56,272 nucleotides of DNA from NCBI GenBank assembly GCA_016795205.1, contig JAEUHZ010000056.1:1-56272 (forward strand), read 5' to 3'. Below, one piece after another: positions 28,057-36,990 of this stretch; position 1 is the stretch's first letter, and each line of letters begins with the position of its first letter. A model generated the notes under the pieces. That model was not told where the DNA came from, made no database searches, and saw nothing but the letters and a program-made list of their open reading frames with translations. The translations under genes were made by a program, and so were the position numbers. This DNA is from Planctomycetota bacterium. GTDB lineage: Bacteria > Planctomycetota > UBA1135 > GCA-002686595.

Positions 28057-28692
28057 TCAGCCGCCGGGCGCCCCGCCGCCACCTGCGGGCGCAGCCGGCG
28101 CGGCCTCGCGAGCCCGCCGCTCGGCCTCCCACTCCGCGCTGGGACGTCCCTGCGGCGCCTTGCCAGCCACGTTCGTGCCCTGGATCGACATGAGGTGCGC
28201 GACCACCTGACGCACGCGCACGGGACCGAGCTGGTCCTTCCAGGCCTGCATCCCCTTGTCCACGACGCCGTTCATCACCGTGGAGTAGATCTGAAGCGGC
28301 GCGTTGCCGTGCAGCCAGTGGTCGTCGGTCAGGTTCGGCCCGATTTCGCCGCCGCCCTGGGCCCCGTGACACTGGGCGCACTTCTGCTGGTAGAGCTTCG
28401 CGCCGGCTTCGAGCTGGGTCGGGACCTTGGTCATGAGGAGCAGAGACTCCTCGGTGACCTCCTTGCCCATCTCGCGCTGGAGCTGGGCCTCGGCGGCGAT
28501 CCGCTCCTCGCGCGCCAGGCCCTCGTCCTGCGTGTGGCCGATGCCGAACGTGTGATAGAAGAGCCAGTACCCGACCGAGAACACGATCGATCCGTACAGC
28601 GTGAACAGCCACCAGTTCGGCAGCCGGTTGTCGTACTCCTGGATGCCGTCGTACTCGTGACCCAGGGGGACGTCGGCGCGTGCGTCATTCAT
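28057..28692 (-). CDS. ccoP: Cytochrome cbb3 oxidase subunit CcoP (single heme)
   Basis: CcoP is the c-type cytochrome subunit that feeds electrons to CcoO. The 211-residue protein has the N-terminal cbb3 anchor region (HEYDGIQEYDNRLPNWWLFT, then one membrane helix). Only one heme-binding motif is present: CAQCH at about residue 108, with a likely Met ligand in DKGMQAWK. Canonical CcoP has two CxxCH motifs, so this is a monoheme variant. The C-terminal tail is Ala/Gly/Pro-rich. The ATG at 28692 overlaps the ccoQ stop by 8 bases. Confidence 0.93.
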   Translation of the reverse strand: MNDARADVPLGHEYDGIQEYDNRLPNWWLFTLYGSIVFSVGYWLFYHTFGIGHTQDEGLAREERIAAEAQLQREMGKEVTEESLLLMTKVPTQLEAGAKLYQQKCAQCHGAQGGGEIGPNLTDDHWLHGNAPLQIYSTVMNGVVDKGMQAWKDQLGPVRVRQVVAHLMSIQGTNVAGKAPQGRPSAEWEAERRAREAAPAAPAGGGGAPGG

Positions 28693-28885
28693 GGCGGGGT
28701 CGCTCCTCGGAGGCGTCGGCAGGGTCCGCGCCGAAGGGCAGCGCGGCGAGCTCGTCCACGCGTCGGGCGTCGCGCATGCCGAACACGACGCGCGCGAGCA
28801 CGACCAGGAAGAACACGAAGAAGAAGACCAGGGCGATGAGGGGCAGGCTCAGCCACTCGCTGTCGCGGAAGTACTGCTGGAACAC
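28685..28885 (-). CDS. ccoQ: Cytochrome cbb3 oxidase small subunit CcoQ
   Basis: This is a 66-residue protein with a single hydrophobic helix (about residues 14-36, rich in Phe and Val) and a charged C-terminal tail, located exactly where CcoQ belongs between CcoNO and CcoP. CcoQ stabilises the oxidase and can act in redox signalling in some bacteria. The ATG starts one base after the CcoNO stop codon, and the end overlaps the CcoP start by eight bases. Confidence 0.85.
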   Translation of the reverse strand: MFQQYFRDSEWLSLPLIALVFFFVFFLVVLARVVFGMRDARRVDELAALPFGADPADASEERPRHE

Positions 28886-28886
28886 G

Positions 28887-31238
28887 TCACTTCACCTCCG
28901 CCGCCGAGAGCTTCGGCGGCTCGCGGGTCAAGCCGAGCTGTTGCAGGTAGGCGATCAGCGCCACGATCTCGGAGTCGGGCGCGATCTCCACGCCCCCGGA
29001 GAGGCGCAGGTTCTCGGCGATCTTGCGGCCCTGGGCCAGCGCCAGCTCACGGGCGTCGGCGATCTCCTCGGCGGAGTAGGGCGTGCCGAGCTGGGCCAGG
29101 ACCGACAGCTTCACGGCGGTGCGTGCCAGGTCCACGGTCGACGTGAAGAGCCACGGGTAGGCGGGCATGATCGACCCCGGCGACGTGGAGCGCGGATCGC
29201 GCATGTGCTGGTAGTGCCACAGGTCCGGATAGCGCCCGGCGAGCCGGTGCAGGTCGGGCCCGGTGCGCTTCGAGCCCCACTGGAACGGGCGGTCGTAGAC
29301 GAAGGACTCGGCGCGTGAGTGCTCGCCGTAGCGCAGCACCTCGTGCCGGAACGGACGCACCATCTGGCTGTGACACACGTAGCAGCCCTCGCGCACGTAG
29401 ATGTCGCGGCCTTCGAGTTCGAGGGGCGCGTACGGTGTCTGGTGGTACTTGCTCTCGACCGCGACCATCGCGCCCTTGGGCCCCGCAGCAGCTTGGCCTC
29501 CGGGCTTCGAGGCGATCGTCGGCACGAGCTGCACCAAGCCACCGATCAGGATCGACACCAGGACCAGCGCGGTGAACAGCAGGGACTTGCCCTCCAGCAG
29601 AGCGTGCCAGCGTACCTCCTCGCGCTGGTACCGGCGGTAGTACGCGACGCACACGATGACGACCAGCACTCCGATCGCGGCCACGACGGCGCTCGAGACC
29701 GGCCCGGCCAACCCGAACACCAGCGACACCGCGATCACCACCAGCGACAGCACGACCGGCGGGCTGGCGAGCAGCGCGAACGCGGACACGCTCGGCGCGG
29801 CCGGCAGAGCCGCCACCGTGATCTCGGAGCGTGTCGGCCGCCCCGAGCGGATGGTCATCCACAGGTTCCAGACCATCAACAGGTAGGCGATCAGGAACAC
29901 CCCGCCACCCACGAGGCGCATGACGTACAGGAACTGGCCGCTCTTCAACACGGCCACGAAGTCCGTGTTCGCCAGGTAGCCTTCGGCATCGAGGGCCTGG
30001 AAGAAGAGCCCTTGGTTCACGCCGGCCGTCCACATCGCACCGATGTAGAGCAGGATGCCGAACGTGCTGAGCCAGAAGTGCGCGTCCGCCAGCTTCACGG
30101 AGTAGAGCTTCGTTCCCCACATGCGCGGCACGAGCCAGTAGAGGAGCCCGGCCGCCATCCCTGCGTTCCAGCCCAGCGCGCCGCCGTGGACGTGGGCGAT
30201 GATCCAATCCGTGTAGTGCGCGAGGCCGTTGACGCTCTTGATCGAGAGCAACGGACCCTCGAAGGTCGACATGCCGTAGAAGGTGACGGCGACGATGAAG
30301 AACTTGACGACCGGGTCCGTGCGCAGGGTGTCCCACGCGCCGCGTAGCGTCAGCAGGCCGTTGAGCATCCCGCCCCAGGACGGCGCCCACAGCATGAGGC
30401 TGAACACCATGCCCAGCGTCTGCGCCCACTCCGGCAGTGACGTGTAGAGCAGGTGGTGCGGACCGGCCCAGATGTACAGGAAGACCAGCGACCAGAAGTG
30501 CACGACCGACAGCCTGTAGCTGTAGACCGGTCGACCCACCGCCTTCGGCAGGTAGTAGTACATGATCCCGAGGATCGGCGTCGTCAGGAAGAAGGCGACC
30601 GCGTTGTGCCCGTACCACCACTGCACCAACGCGTCCTGCACGCCGGCGAACACCGGGTAGCTGTGCGTGAAACTGGTGGGCAGGTGCAGGTTGTTGACGA
30701 TGTAGAGGACCGGAATCGTCACCACCGTCGCGATGTAGAACCAGATCGCGACGTACATGTTGCGCTCGTTGCGCTTCGCGATCGTCATGAAGAAGTTGAC
30801 CGCGAAGATCACCCACACGAGGGCCACCAGGACGTCGATGGGCCAGATGAGCTCGGCGTACTCCTTGCTCTGCGTCAAGCCCATGGGCAGCGTGATCGCC
30901 GCCGCGACGATGATCAGTTGCCAGCCCCAGAAGTGCAGGCGCGACAGCAGGTCGCTGCCCAGCCGCGCTTTCAGCAGGCGCTGCATCGAGTGGTAGATGC
31001 CGGCGAACATCATGTTGCCGACGAACGCGAAGATCGCGCCGTTCGTGTGCAGCGGACGCAGCCGACCGAAGCTGAACCAGGACGTCTCCAGGTTCATCTG
31101 GAAGAACGAGAGCTGCGAGGCGACCACGACCCCCAGCAGGAGGCCGACGACGCCCCACACGATGGTCGCGAGGACGAACAGGCGGACGATCGCGTCGTCG
31201 TAGACGACCTGCCGGGTGGCTTGATTGGCGGTGTTCAT
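28887..31238 (-). CDS. ccoNO: Fused cytochrome cbb3 oxidase subunits CcoN and CcoO
   Basis: The 783-residue protein joins the catalytic subunit CcoN (about 1-480) to the cytochrome c subunit CcoO (about 540-783). CcoN keeps its ligands: the heme b His in LHTNGAIFAF, the CuB His and partners in WYGHNAVAFF and GPHHLLYT (including the Tyr next to the HH pair), and the two His of DWIIAHVHGGALG. CcoO keeps its heme site CYVCH and Met ligand in SIMPAYPW. The two are normally separate genes; fused CcoNO is known in some lineages. The enzyme reduces oxygen to water with high affinity. Confidence 0.95.
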   Translation of the reverse strand: MNTANQATRQVVYDDAIVRLFVLATIVWGVVGLLLGVVVASQLSFFQMNLETSWFSFGRLRPLHTNGAIFAFVGNMMFAGIYHSMQRLLKARLGSDLLSRLHFWGWQLIIVAAAITLPMGLTQSKEYAELIWPIDVLVALVWVIFAVNFFMTIAKRNERNMYVAIWFYIATVVTIPVLYIVNNLHLPTSFTHSYPVFAGVQDALVQWWYGHNAVAFFLTTPILGIMYYYLPKAVGRPVYSYRLSVVHFWSLVFLYIWAGPHHLLYTSLPEWAQTLGMVFSLMLWAPSWGGMLNGLLTLRGAWDTLRTDPVVKFFIVAVTFYGMSTFEGPLLSIKSVNGLAHYTDWIIAHVHGGALGWNAGMAAGLLYWLVPRMWGTKLYSVKLADAHFWLSTFGILLYIGAMWTAGVNQGLFFQALDAEGYLANTDFVAVLKSGQFLYVMRLVGGGVFLIAYLLMVWNLWMTIRSGRPTRSEITVAALPAAPSVSAFALLASPPVVLSLVVIAVSLVFGLAGPVSSAVVAAIGVLVVIVCVAYYRRYQREEVRWHALLEGKSLLFTALVLVSILIGGLVQLVPTIASKPGGQAAAGPKGAMVAVESKYHQTPYAPLELEGRDIYVREGCYVCHSQMVRPFRHEVLRYGEHSRAESFVYDRPFQWGSKRTGPDLHRLAGRYPDLWHYQHMRDPRSTSPGSIMPAYPWLFTSTVDLARTAVKLSVLAQLGTPYSAEEIADARELALAQGRKIAENLRLSGGVEIAPDSEIVALIAYLQQLGLTREPPKLSAAEVK

Positions 31239-31441
31239 GGTCGATCCTTGGAGTCCGCCGTCCCGCCGGGTTCGGCGACGGGCTCGGCGCATGCAGGTCC
31301 GGGCTCTTGATCGAGGAGCGGGAGCAGCGACAACCGCTCGGCGTGCTCGAAGTCGCGCTGGCGCAGGGCGAAGACGAACAGGAGCACCGCGCCGGCGACC
31401 AGCACGATGCTCACGAAGACCAGGACGATCAGGACGTCCAC
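31235..31441 (-). CDS. ccoS: Cytochrome oxidase maturation protein CcoS
   Basis: The 68-residue protein has one N-terminal membrane helix (VLIVLVFVSIVLVAGAV), then a short cytoplasmic part containing FEHAERLSLLPL, matching the CcoS/FixS layout. CcoS is needed for heme or copper insertion into CcoN. I use GTG 31441, which begins the helix and overlaps the ccoI stop. The gene's end overlaps the ccoNO start as ATGA, so the two are translationally coupled. Confidence 0.88.
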   Translation of the reverse strand: MDVLIVLVFVSIVLVAGAVLLFVFALRQRDFEHAERLSLLPLLDQEPGPACAEPVAEPGGTADSKDRP

Positions 31442-33852
31442 GCGGTCCTCCGCGGCGACAGGCGCCAGCTCGTGTGTCCGACCAGCGCCAGCGAGCTCAG
31501 GGGCATCAGGATCGCGGCAACCAGGGGGCCGACCAGGCCCACCAGGCACGCGCCGACCGCGCAGGCGTTGTAGACGATCGCGGCGACGAGGTTCGCGCGC
31601 AGGACGCGGCCCAAGCGCCGAGCCGCGTCACGGGCGACCCGCACGGCCGCCACGCCGTCGCCCAAGTAGAACAGGTCTGCACGCGCCGGCATGTTCGGCC
31701 GGTCGACGGCGGGCGTGGCCGCGCACGTCGCGGCATCGAAGGCCGGTCCGTCGTTGATCCCATCGCCGACCATCCACGTGTCGCCCCGGTCGAGCGCCCG
31801 CACGTAGGCGGCCTTCTCCTCGGGCGCGAGGCCGCCGTGGGCTCGCGCAGGATCGAGACCCAGGTCCGCCGCGACGCGCGCCACGCGCTCGGGCCGATCG
31901 CCGGACAGGAGGTGCACCCGGATCCCGTCGCGTTCGAGGCGCTCGATCTCGTCGCGCGCATCGTGCCGCAAGTCCTCCTCGACCTCGAGCGCCAGGACGA
32001 GCTTGCCGTCCGCGCCCAGGAACACGCCGCCCGACGCTCCGACCGCGCCCGGCACGAACTCGCGCCGGCCGAAGCGCCATTCGCTCCCGGCATGGCGCGC
32101 CTCGACCCCCAACCCCGCCTGCTCGCGCGCCTCGAACCCGTCGATCAGTTGCGTGCGGCCGTCGGTGGAAAGGCTCGCGTGCACGGCGCGGCTGACGGGG
32201 TGCAAGCTGCGAGCCGTCAGGTTCGCCAGCACGGCTCGTGCGCTGGCGTCGAGCCGCGCCAGCGCCGCGTGCGAGGCCGGCGTGAGCCGCAGCGAGCCGC
32301 GCGTCAGCGTGCCGGTCTTGTCGAACAGGACGTGCCGCACGTGCCGCGCGCGTTCCAGGAAGCCGCCCTCGCGCAGGAAGATCCCGCGCCGGCGCAGGCC
32401 GGCGTGCACGAGCTCGTGCGCCAGCGGCGTCGCGAGCCCCAGCGCGCACGGACACGTCACCACGAGCACCGACAACGCGACCTCCACGGCGCGCTCGGCC
32501 CCGGCGTGACGCCACAGCACCAGCGCCAATGCGGCCAAAGCCAGCACGAGCGTCACGTAGGCACCCGCGAAGCGACTCCACGAGCGGTCCGCACGCACGG
32601 CGCGCCGCGTCCGGGCTTCGTCCGTGCGCTCGCGCGAGAGGAGCCCGTGCAAGGCCGACGCGGCGAAGCCCTCGCGCGCCCCGAGCCGCAGCGTGCCCTC
32701 CCCGGCCTGGAACGCGCCGGCTGGCACGCTGTCGCCGGGCTCGATCGTCACGGGCCGTGATTCGCCGGTGATCCAATCGAGGCTCACCGTCGCGGTCGAG
32801 CCCAGCACGACGCCTTCGACCGGGACGAGGTCGCCCGGCAGGATCCACAGCTCGTCGCCCGGCTCGATCGCGGCCGCAGCGATCGTCTCGAGCTCGCCCG
32901 CGCGCCGGCGACGCGTCCAGAGGTCTTCCACGCCGTCGCTGGCGAGGAGCGCGGAACGGTTCTTCTGCAGGACGCGCTCCTGCAGGAAGCGTCCCAGCAC
33001 CATGAGCGTCACGAAGATCGTGATCGTGTCGAAGTACGCAGCCTCGGGCCCGTTCGCGAGCCAGGCCCAGGTCGACCCACCCCACCCCAGGGCGATGCCC
33101 AACGCGATCGGCAGATCCAGGTGTGCGACTCCGCGCCGCAGCCCTTCCCAGGCCGAGCGGAAGAACAGCGTCCCTCCGGCCAGGACCGCCACGCTCGCCA
33201 GCGCGAAGCTCCAACGGCCCAGCACGGCGTACAGCGCTCCGTCCCCGGGGGCCAATCCCAGGTAGAAGCACAGGCTGAAGACCATGACGTTCAACGCCGC
33301 GGCGACGCAGATGCCGAGGCGCACGATCAGCGCGCGCGACGCCGCGAGATCGCGCTTGCGCGCGGGACCGAAGCGGTAGCCGAAGCGCTCGATCTTCGCG
33401 AGCCAGGTGCCGAGATCGAGGCGCTGCGGGTCCCAAGCCAGCTCGACGCGGCCGAGAGCCGGGTTCAAGAGCAGCTCCACGCCGCCCGGCTCGCGCCGCC
33501 ACAGCTCGTCGAAGAGCCACACGCACGCTGCGCAGTGCACGCCTTGCACGTCGAGGGACAGGCGCGCCAGGCCAGAGGCGTCGGGCTGAACGGCGGCCAG
33601 CAGCGGCTCGAGCCAGGCGTGCGTGTCCGGTCGCAGGCTCGGCGCGGGCGACTCGGGCCCTGCGCGCAGCTCGTAGTAGCGCTCGAGCCCCTCCGCGCGC
33701 AGCAGGTCGTGCACCGTCCGGCAGCCCGCGCAGCAGAAGTCGCCCAGCTGCGCCGCACCCCCGCTCGGGATCGGCAGGCCACAGTGCGCGCAGGCCGCGA
33801 CCTCGCGTGCCGCCCGGCGGGCTGCCTGACCCATGCTCGTCGCCGCGTTCAC
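31429..33852 (-). CDS. ccoI: Copper-transporting P-type ATPase CcoI (FixI)
   Basis: CcoI exports copper for cbb3 oxidase assembly. The 807-residue protein starts with a CxxC pair (residues 21-24) and CCAGC (about 40-44), typical of the FixI N-terminus, then a heavy-metal domain with HCAAC (about 106-110). P-type ATPase motifs follow: TGES (actuator), CPC in the transport helix, DKTGT (phosphorylated Asp), LHP and GDGINDGPA. I favour GTG 33852, which overlaps the preceding gene as GTGA; ATG 33834 is six codons further in. The whole reading frame upstream of 33852 belongs to another gene. Confidence 0.93.
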   Translation of the reverse strand: MNAATSMGQAARRAAREVAACAHCGLPIPSGGAAQLGDFCCAGCRTVHDLLRAEGLERYYELRAGPESPAPSLRPDTHAWLEPLLAAVQPDASGLARLSLDVQGVHCAACVWLFDELWRREPGGVELLLNPALGRVELAWDPQRLDLGTWLAKIERFGYRFGPARKRDLAASRALIVRLGICVAAALNVMVFSLCFYLGLAPGDGALYAVLGRWSFALASVAVLAGGTLFFRSAWEGLRRGVAHLDLPIALGIALGWGGSTWAWLANGPEAAYFDTITIFVTLMVLGRFLQERVLQKNRSALLASDGVEDLWTRRRRAGELETIAAAAIEPGDELWILPGDLVPVEGVVLGSTATVSLDWITGESRPVTIEPGDSVPAGAFQAGEGTLRLGAREGFAASALHGLLSRERTDEARTRRAVRADRSWSRFAGAYVTLVLALAALALVLWRHAGAERAVEVALSVLVVTCPCALGLATPLAHELVHAGLRRRGIFLREGGFLERARHVRHVLFDKTGTLTRGSLRLTPASHAALARLDASARAVLANLTARSLHPVSRAVHASLSTDGRTQLIDGFEAREQAGLGVEARHAGSEWRFGRREFVPGAVGASGGVFLGADGKLVLALEVEEDLRHDARDEIERLERDGIRVHLLSGDRPERVARVAADLGLDPARAHGGLAPEEKAAYVRALDRGDTWMVGDGINDGPAFDAATCAATPAVDRPNMPARADLFYLGDGVAAVRVARDAARRLGRVLRANLVAAIVYNACAVGACLVGLVGPLVAAILMPLSSLALVGHTSWRLSPRRTAWTS

Positions 33853-34586
33853 CACAGCACGACCTCCCCGATCCGAGCGTGGGGCACCCACTCGAGGGCC
33901 GCGAGGCCGCGCAGCGCGAGCTGGAACGACATGGCGACCGCCAAGCCCGCGCCGGCCGTCGAGAGGCCCGCGCGCAGCCGCGCGCCGATCCAGCGCGCGC
34001 CGAACGCCACGGCGAAGAGCAGCGGGACCGTCCCCGCGCCGAACGCCAGCATCGCCAGCGCGCCGCCCCAGGCACCGCCGGCCGCCAGCGCCGCGACCGC
34101 CACCGTGTAGACCGGCCCGCAAGGCAGCAGCCCGTTGGCCGCGCCGAGGCCGAACCGAGCGCCGGGTCCGCGCGCGCCGCGCACACCACCGAACCAGCCC
34201 GCGACGCGCCGCGCGAGGCCGCCCGCGCACGACAGCGAGGCCGTCCGGACGAGGCCCAACATGGAAAGCGCGACCCACAGGAGCGCGATCGCCGCCAGCA
34301 GCGACAGCAGCGCCTGCCAGAGCGCCGCGTTCGCCGCCGCGGGCAAGAACCCGCCGACCGCGCCCAAGCCGAGCCCGATCGCGGCGTAGCTCGTCAGCCG
34401 CCCGGCGTGGTACAGCGCGGCCGAGCGCACGGCCGCACGCTCGCCGCTCGCGCGGCCAGCGGGAACCGAGGCCGCGCACACCAGCGGCCCGCACATGCCC
34501 AGGCAGTGTCCGGCGCTCATGAGCAGGCCGAAGGCCGCCAATTGCAGCAGGTCGGTCGCCGAGGTCGCCGCCGAGCAGCAGTCCAT
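33849..34586 (-). CDS. Sulfite exporter TauE/SafE-like (UreH-type) membrane protein
   Basis: The 245-residue protein has about six membrane helices and two cysteine motifs typical of this subfamily: SAGHCLGMCGPLVC near the start and GLLPCGPVYT in the middle. It opens MDCCS. Members of this group sit next to ccoI/ccoH in many cbb3 clusters and are thought to help copper or heme handling, but the substrate is unproven. The start overlaps the previous gene by one base (TGATG) and the end overlaps ccoI as GTGA, placing it firmly in the respiratory operon. Confidence 0.85.
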   Translation of the reverse strand: MDCCSAATSATDLLQLAAFGLLMSAGHCLGMCGPLVCAASVPAGRASGERAAVRSAALYHAGRLTSYAAIGLGLGAVGGFLPAAANAALWQALLSLLAAIALLWVALSMLGLVRTASLSCAGGLARRVAGWFGGVRGARGPGARFGLGAANGLLPCGPVYTVAVAALAAGGAWGGALAMLAFGAGTVPLLFAVAFGARWIGARLRAGLSTAGAGLAVAMSFQLALRGLAALEWVPHARIGEVVLW

Positions 34587-36058
34587 CACGCGGCCTCCCG
34601 CGTCCGGCCCTCGAGCCAGGCCGCGACGACGTTCCAGGCCGCGAGCAGCAGGGCCCCAGCCAGCGTCAGGCCACCGACCGCCGCGATCCACGGCGCGAGT
34701 CCGACCCTGGGCTCGGACGCTCGGCGTGGCGCGCCCGCGAGCCCTGCGACGATCGCCGGCCCGAAGGCGCACAGCGCCCCGACGACGAGCAGCACGGCCG
34801 CGGCGCGACCGCGACCACCGCGCGCGGGTGCACCGAGCCAGCGCGGCGCCAGCGCGTGCATGCCGGCCAGCGCGGCGGCCACGACACCCGTGCCCGCGAA
34901 GTGCAGCGGGACGGTCGCGATCGTCGTGCCCGCGAGCAGTGCACCCCCTGCTGGCAACACCAGGAGCAGGGCCGTGAGCGCACCGAACACGAGCAGCGCA
35001 CCGGCCGCCGCCGCCAGGCAACGCGCCGCGTCCGCCGCGCCCGCCGGTCGCGCGAACCAGCCCGCCACGAGCACTGCGAAGGGCACGCCCGCCGCGAGCG
35101 CCAAGGCACCGTGTGCCACGGACGACGTCGGAGACCCCGCTCCGCCGACGGCGTGCGCGCCGCAGCTCGCCACCGCCGCGACCGCCAGCGCCACGAGCGC
35201 GTGGACGCTCGTGGCAGAGGCCGGCTCGCCACGACGCTCGTCCGGTGCCAGGAGGTGATCGACGAGGCCCAAGGCCGCGAGCACCGCCGCGCACGACGCC
35301 GGATGGGCGAAGGCCGCGAAGGCCTGCGCAAAGCGCGCGTCTGCGGCGGCCGTGGCCGCGCCCAGGACCTCGGAGCCACCCGCGCGCTCGGCGAAGAGCA
35401 GTGCCGACACGGCCACGAGGACCGGTGCCGCCAGGGCCTGCAACACCGCCGCGGAGCCCAGCGCCCACGCCAGGACCGGGAGGCTCCAGCCACCCGCGGC
35501 GCGCGCGCGGCTCGCGGCGAGCGTGGCCAGCACGTTGGCTGCCGAGCACGCCGCGCCGCAGGCCACGGCGACCATGCCGAGGAGCGTCCAACTCGGGTTC
35601 GCACCGGTCGTGATCGAGTAGGGCACGGCGAAGGTCCAACCCGCGTCGGCCGGAGCGACGACGAACGCCGCGAGGAAGCAGGCGACGCCGAACAGGTGGA
35701 TCTGGAAGCCCAGCGCGTTCGCGCGCGGCCAGGCCATGGCCTCGGCGCCCACGAGCCGCGGCAGGAGCGCGTTGCCGATCACGCCCGGGATCGCCGGCAG
35801 GACCACCAGGAACACGAGCGCGAGCCCGTGCATCGTGTAGAGCGCGCCGCTCCACACCGCGCTGGAGTCCTCGGCCAGCGGCGCCACGGAGAGGGCCAGG
35901 GCGAGCACGAGACCGGCCACCAGCGCGAGTCCGGCCGTCGCTGCCCAAGAGCGCGCGAGCCGCTCGTGGTCCACGCTGAAGAGCCACAGCTCGGCGCCCG
36001 GCGAGGCGCTCGCGCCGCGCGCCGCGGGAGTGGCCGCGATCTTGGCCGCGTCGTTCAT
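34586..36058 (-). CDS. Degenerate cytochrome c oxidase subunit I-like protein lacking the O2-reduction site
   Basis: The 490-residue, roughly 12-helix protein aligns with aa3/caa3 subunit I: YTMHGLALVFLVVLPAIPG, GNALLPRLVGAEAMAWPRAN and GWTFAVPYS. Key residues differ. The helix II low-spin heme His is kept (His77). On helix VI the HPEVY motif is HPASC (His252 kept; Glu and cross-linked Tyr lost). The helix VII HH pair is Ala301-His302. In helix X, AHFHYV is replaced by VPLHFA, so the heme a3 ligand is Pro384 while the low-spin heme ligand is kept as His386. The binuclear centre is therefore destroyed, but the low-spin site is preserved. The frame is intact and coupled (ATGA) to the preceding subunit II-like gene. 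The kept residues argue against a random pseudogene. Confidence 0.82.
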   Translation of the reverse strand: MNDAAKIAATPAARGASASPGAELWLFSVDHERLARSWAATAGLALVAGLVLALALSVAPLAEDSSAVWSGALYTMHGLALVFLVVLPAIPGVIGNALLPRLVGAEAMAWPRANALGFQIHLFGVACFLAAFVVAPADAGWTFAVPYSITTGANPSWTLLGMVAVACGAACSAANVLATLAASRARAAGGWSLPVLAWALGSAAVLQALAAPVLVAVSALLFAERAGGSEVLGAATAAADARFAQAFAAFAHPASCAAVLAALGLVDHLLAPDERRGEPASATSVHALVALAVAAVASCGAHAVGGAGSPTSSVAHGALALAAGVPFAVLVAGWFARPAGAADAARCLAAAAGALLVFGALTALLLVLPAGGALLAGTTIATVPLHFAGTGVVAAALAGMHALAPRWLGAPARGGRGRAAAVLLVVGALCAFGPAIVAGLAGAPRRASEPRVGLAPWIAAVGGLTLAGALLLAAWNVVAAWLEGRTREAA

Positions 36059-36990
36059 TCGAGGCTCCTGAGGAACGCGATCAGGCCCTCGACCTCGAGC
36101 TCGTGCAGACGACCGCGGAAGCTGGGCATGACCGGCTCGAAGCCGGCGACGACCTTGGCCTGCGGGTCGAGGACCGACTCGCGCACGTACTCGTCGGTCA
36201 CGTCGAGACGCGTGCCGTCGGCCAGCTCGCGCTGGCGCGCGAAGAACGCCCCGAAGCCCGGGCCCACGAGCCGCGTGCCGTCCAGCGCGTGGCACTGGGT
36301 GCACCCGCGCATTTCGTACGAGCGCCGGCCGAGCTCGACGGGCGGCAAGTCGAGCGGCGGCCCGGAGACGCCCCGCAGCCAGGTTTCGAAGCCCCCGGCC
36401 TCGTGCACGACGACGTCCGCGGTCGACAGCGCCAGGCCCGGGCGGCGCAGCGAGCGCGCGGCGTACTCACCAGGCACCAGCGCCTCGACCCAGGCCTCCG
36501 CTGGCGTGCGCATGGTGACCGTGACCTGCAGTCGGAACTCGGGGATCGCGAACGAGTAGGGCTCGTCCGCGCCCGCGAGGATCAGGCGCACGGGACGTTC
36601 GAGCGGCAAGTGCAGCGCGACGTCCTCATGACCGCTGGGATAGGTGAAGCGGAACGCGCCGCCCTCGACGCCGACGCGGATCGGTAGCGCTCCGCGTGGC
36701 GCGGTCCGCACGTCGGCCCACACCACGGCGCCGTGGATCACGACGATCGCGAAGAACACACCGGCCACGGCCCCCGCGAGCCGCACGCGGCGGCGCGGGC
36801 CGGCCGCGCTGGCCAACGACGCGTCCGCGGACGCTGCGCGCGGTCCGAGCAGCGCCAGCGCGAGACCACCGGCCACGAGCACGGCGCAGAAGGCCGCGAA
36901 CCAGCCCGCCAGGAGCAACGAGCGGTCCACGGACTCGGCGTAGGACGAGGCCTGGGGCAGCCGCCCTGCCAGGAGGAACGCAGCGTTCAT
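36055..36990 (-). CDS. Degenerate cytochrome c oxidase subunit II-like protein with intact cytochrome c domain
   Basis: The 311-residue protein has two N-terminal membrane helices (about 25-50 and 72-93), a CoxB-like cupredoxin region (about 103-197: LHLPLERPVRLILAGAD, then VPGEY) and a C-terminal cytochrome c domain. All six CuA ligands are replaced relative to normal subunit II: His to Tyr145, Cys to Ser180, Glu to Arg182, Cys to Pro184, His to Leu188 and Met to Ala191. The aromatic WWW patch is also gone. The heme c site is intact (CTQCH at 230-234, likely Met288 in VMPSF). It overlaps the genes on both sides as ATGA. Electron transfer through heme c rather than CuA is the likely role. Confidence 0.84.
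   Translation of the reverse strand: MNAAFLLAGRLPQASSYAESVDRSLLLAGWFAAFCAVLVAGGLALALLGPRAASADASLASAAGPRRRVRLAGAVAGVFFAIVVIHGAVVWADVRTAPRGALPIRVGVEGGAFRFTYPSGHEDVALHLPLERPVRLILAGADEPYSFAIPEFRLQVTVTMRTPAEAWVEALVPGEYAARSLRRPGLALSTADVVVHEAGGFETWLRGVSGPPLDLPPVELGRRSYEMRGCTQCHALDGTRLVGPGFGAFFARQRELADGTRLDVTDEYVRESVLDPQAKVVAGFEPVMPSFRGRLHELEVEGLIAFLRSLE

Noticed and set aside
34586..36990. Treating the subunit I- and II-like genes as pseudogenes
   Set aside because: Both frames are full length, overlap neighbours by four bases, retain heme ligands selectively and keep the gene order, which points to constraint rather than decay.
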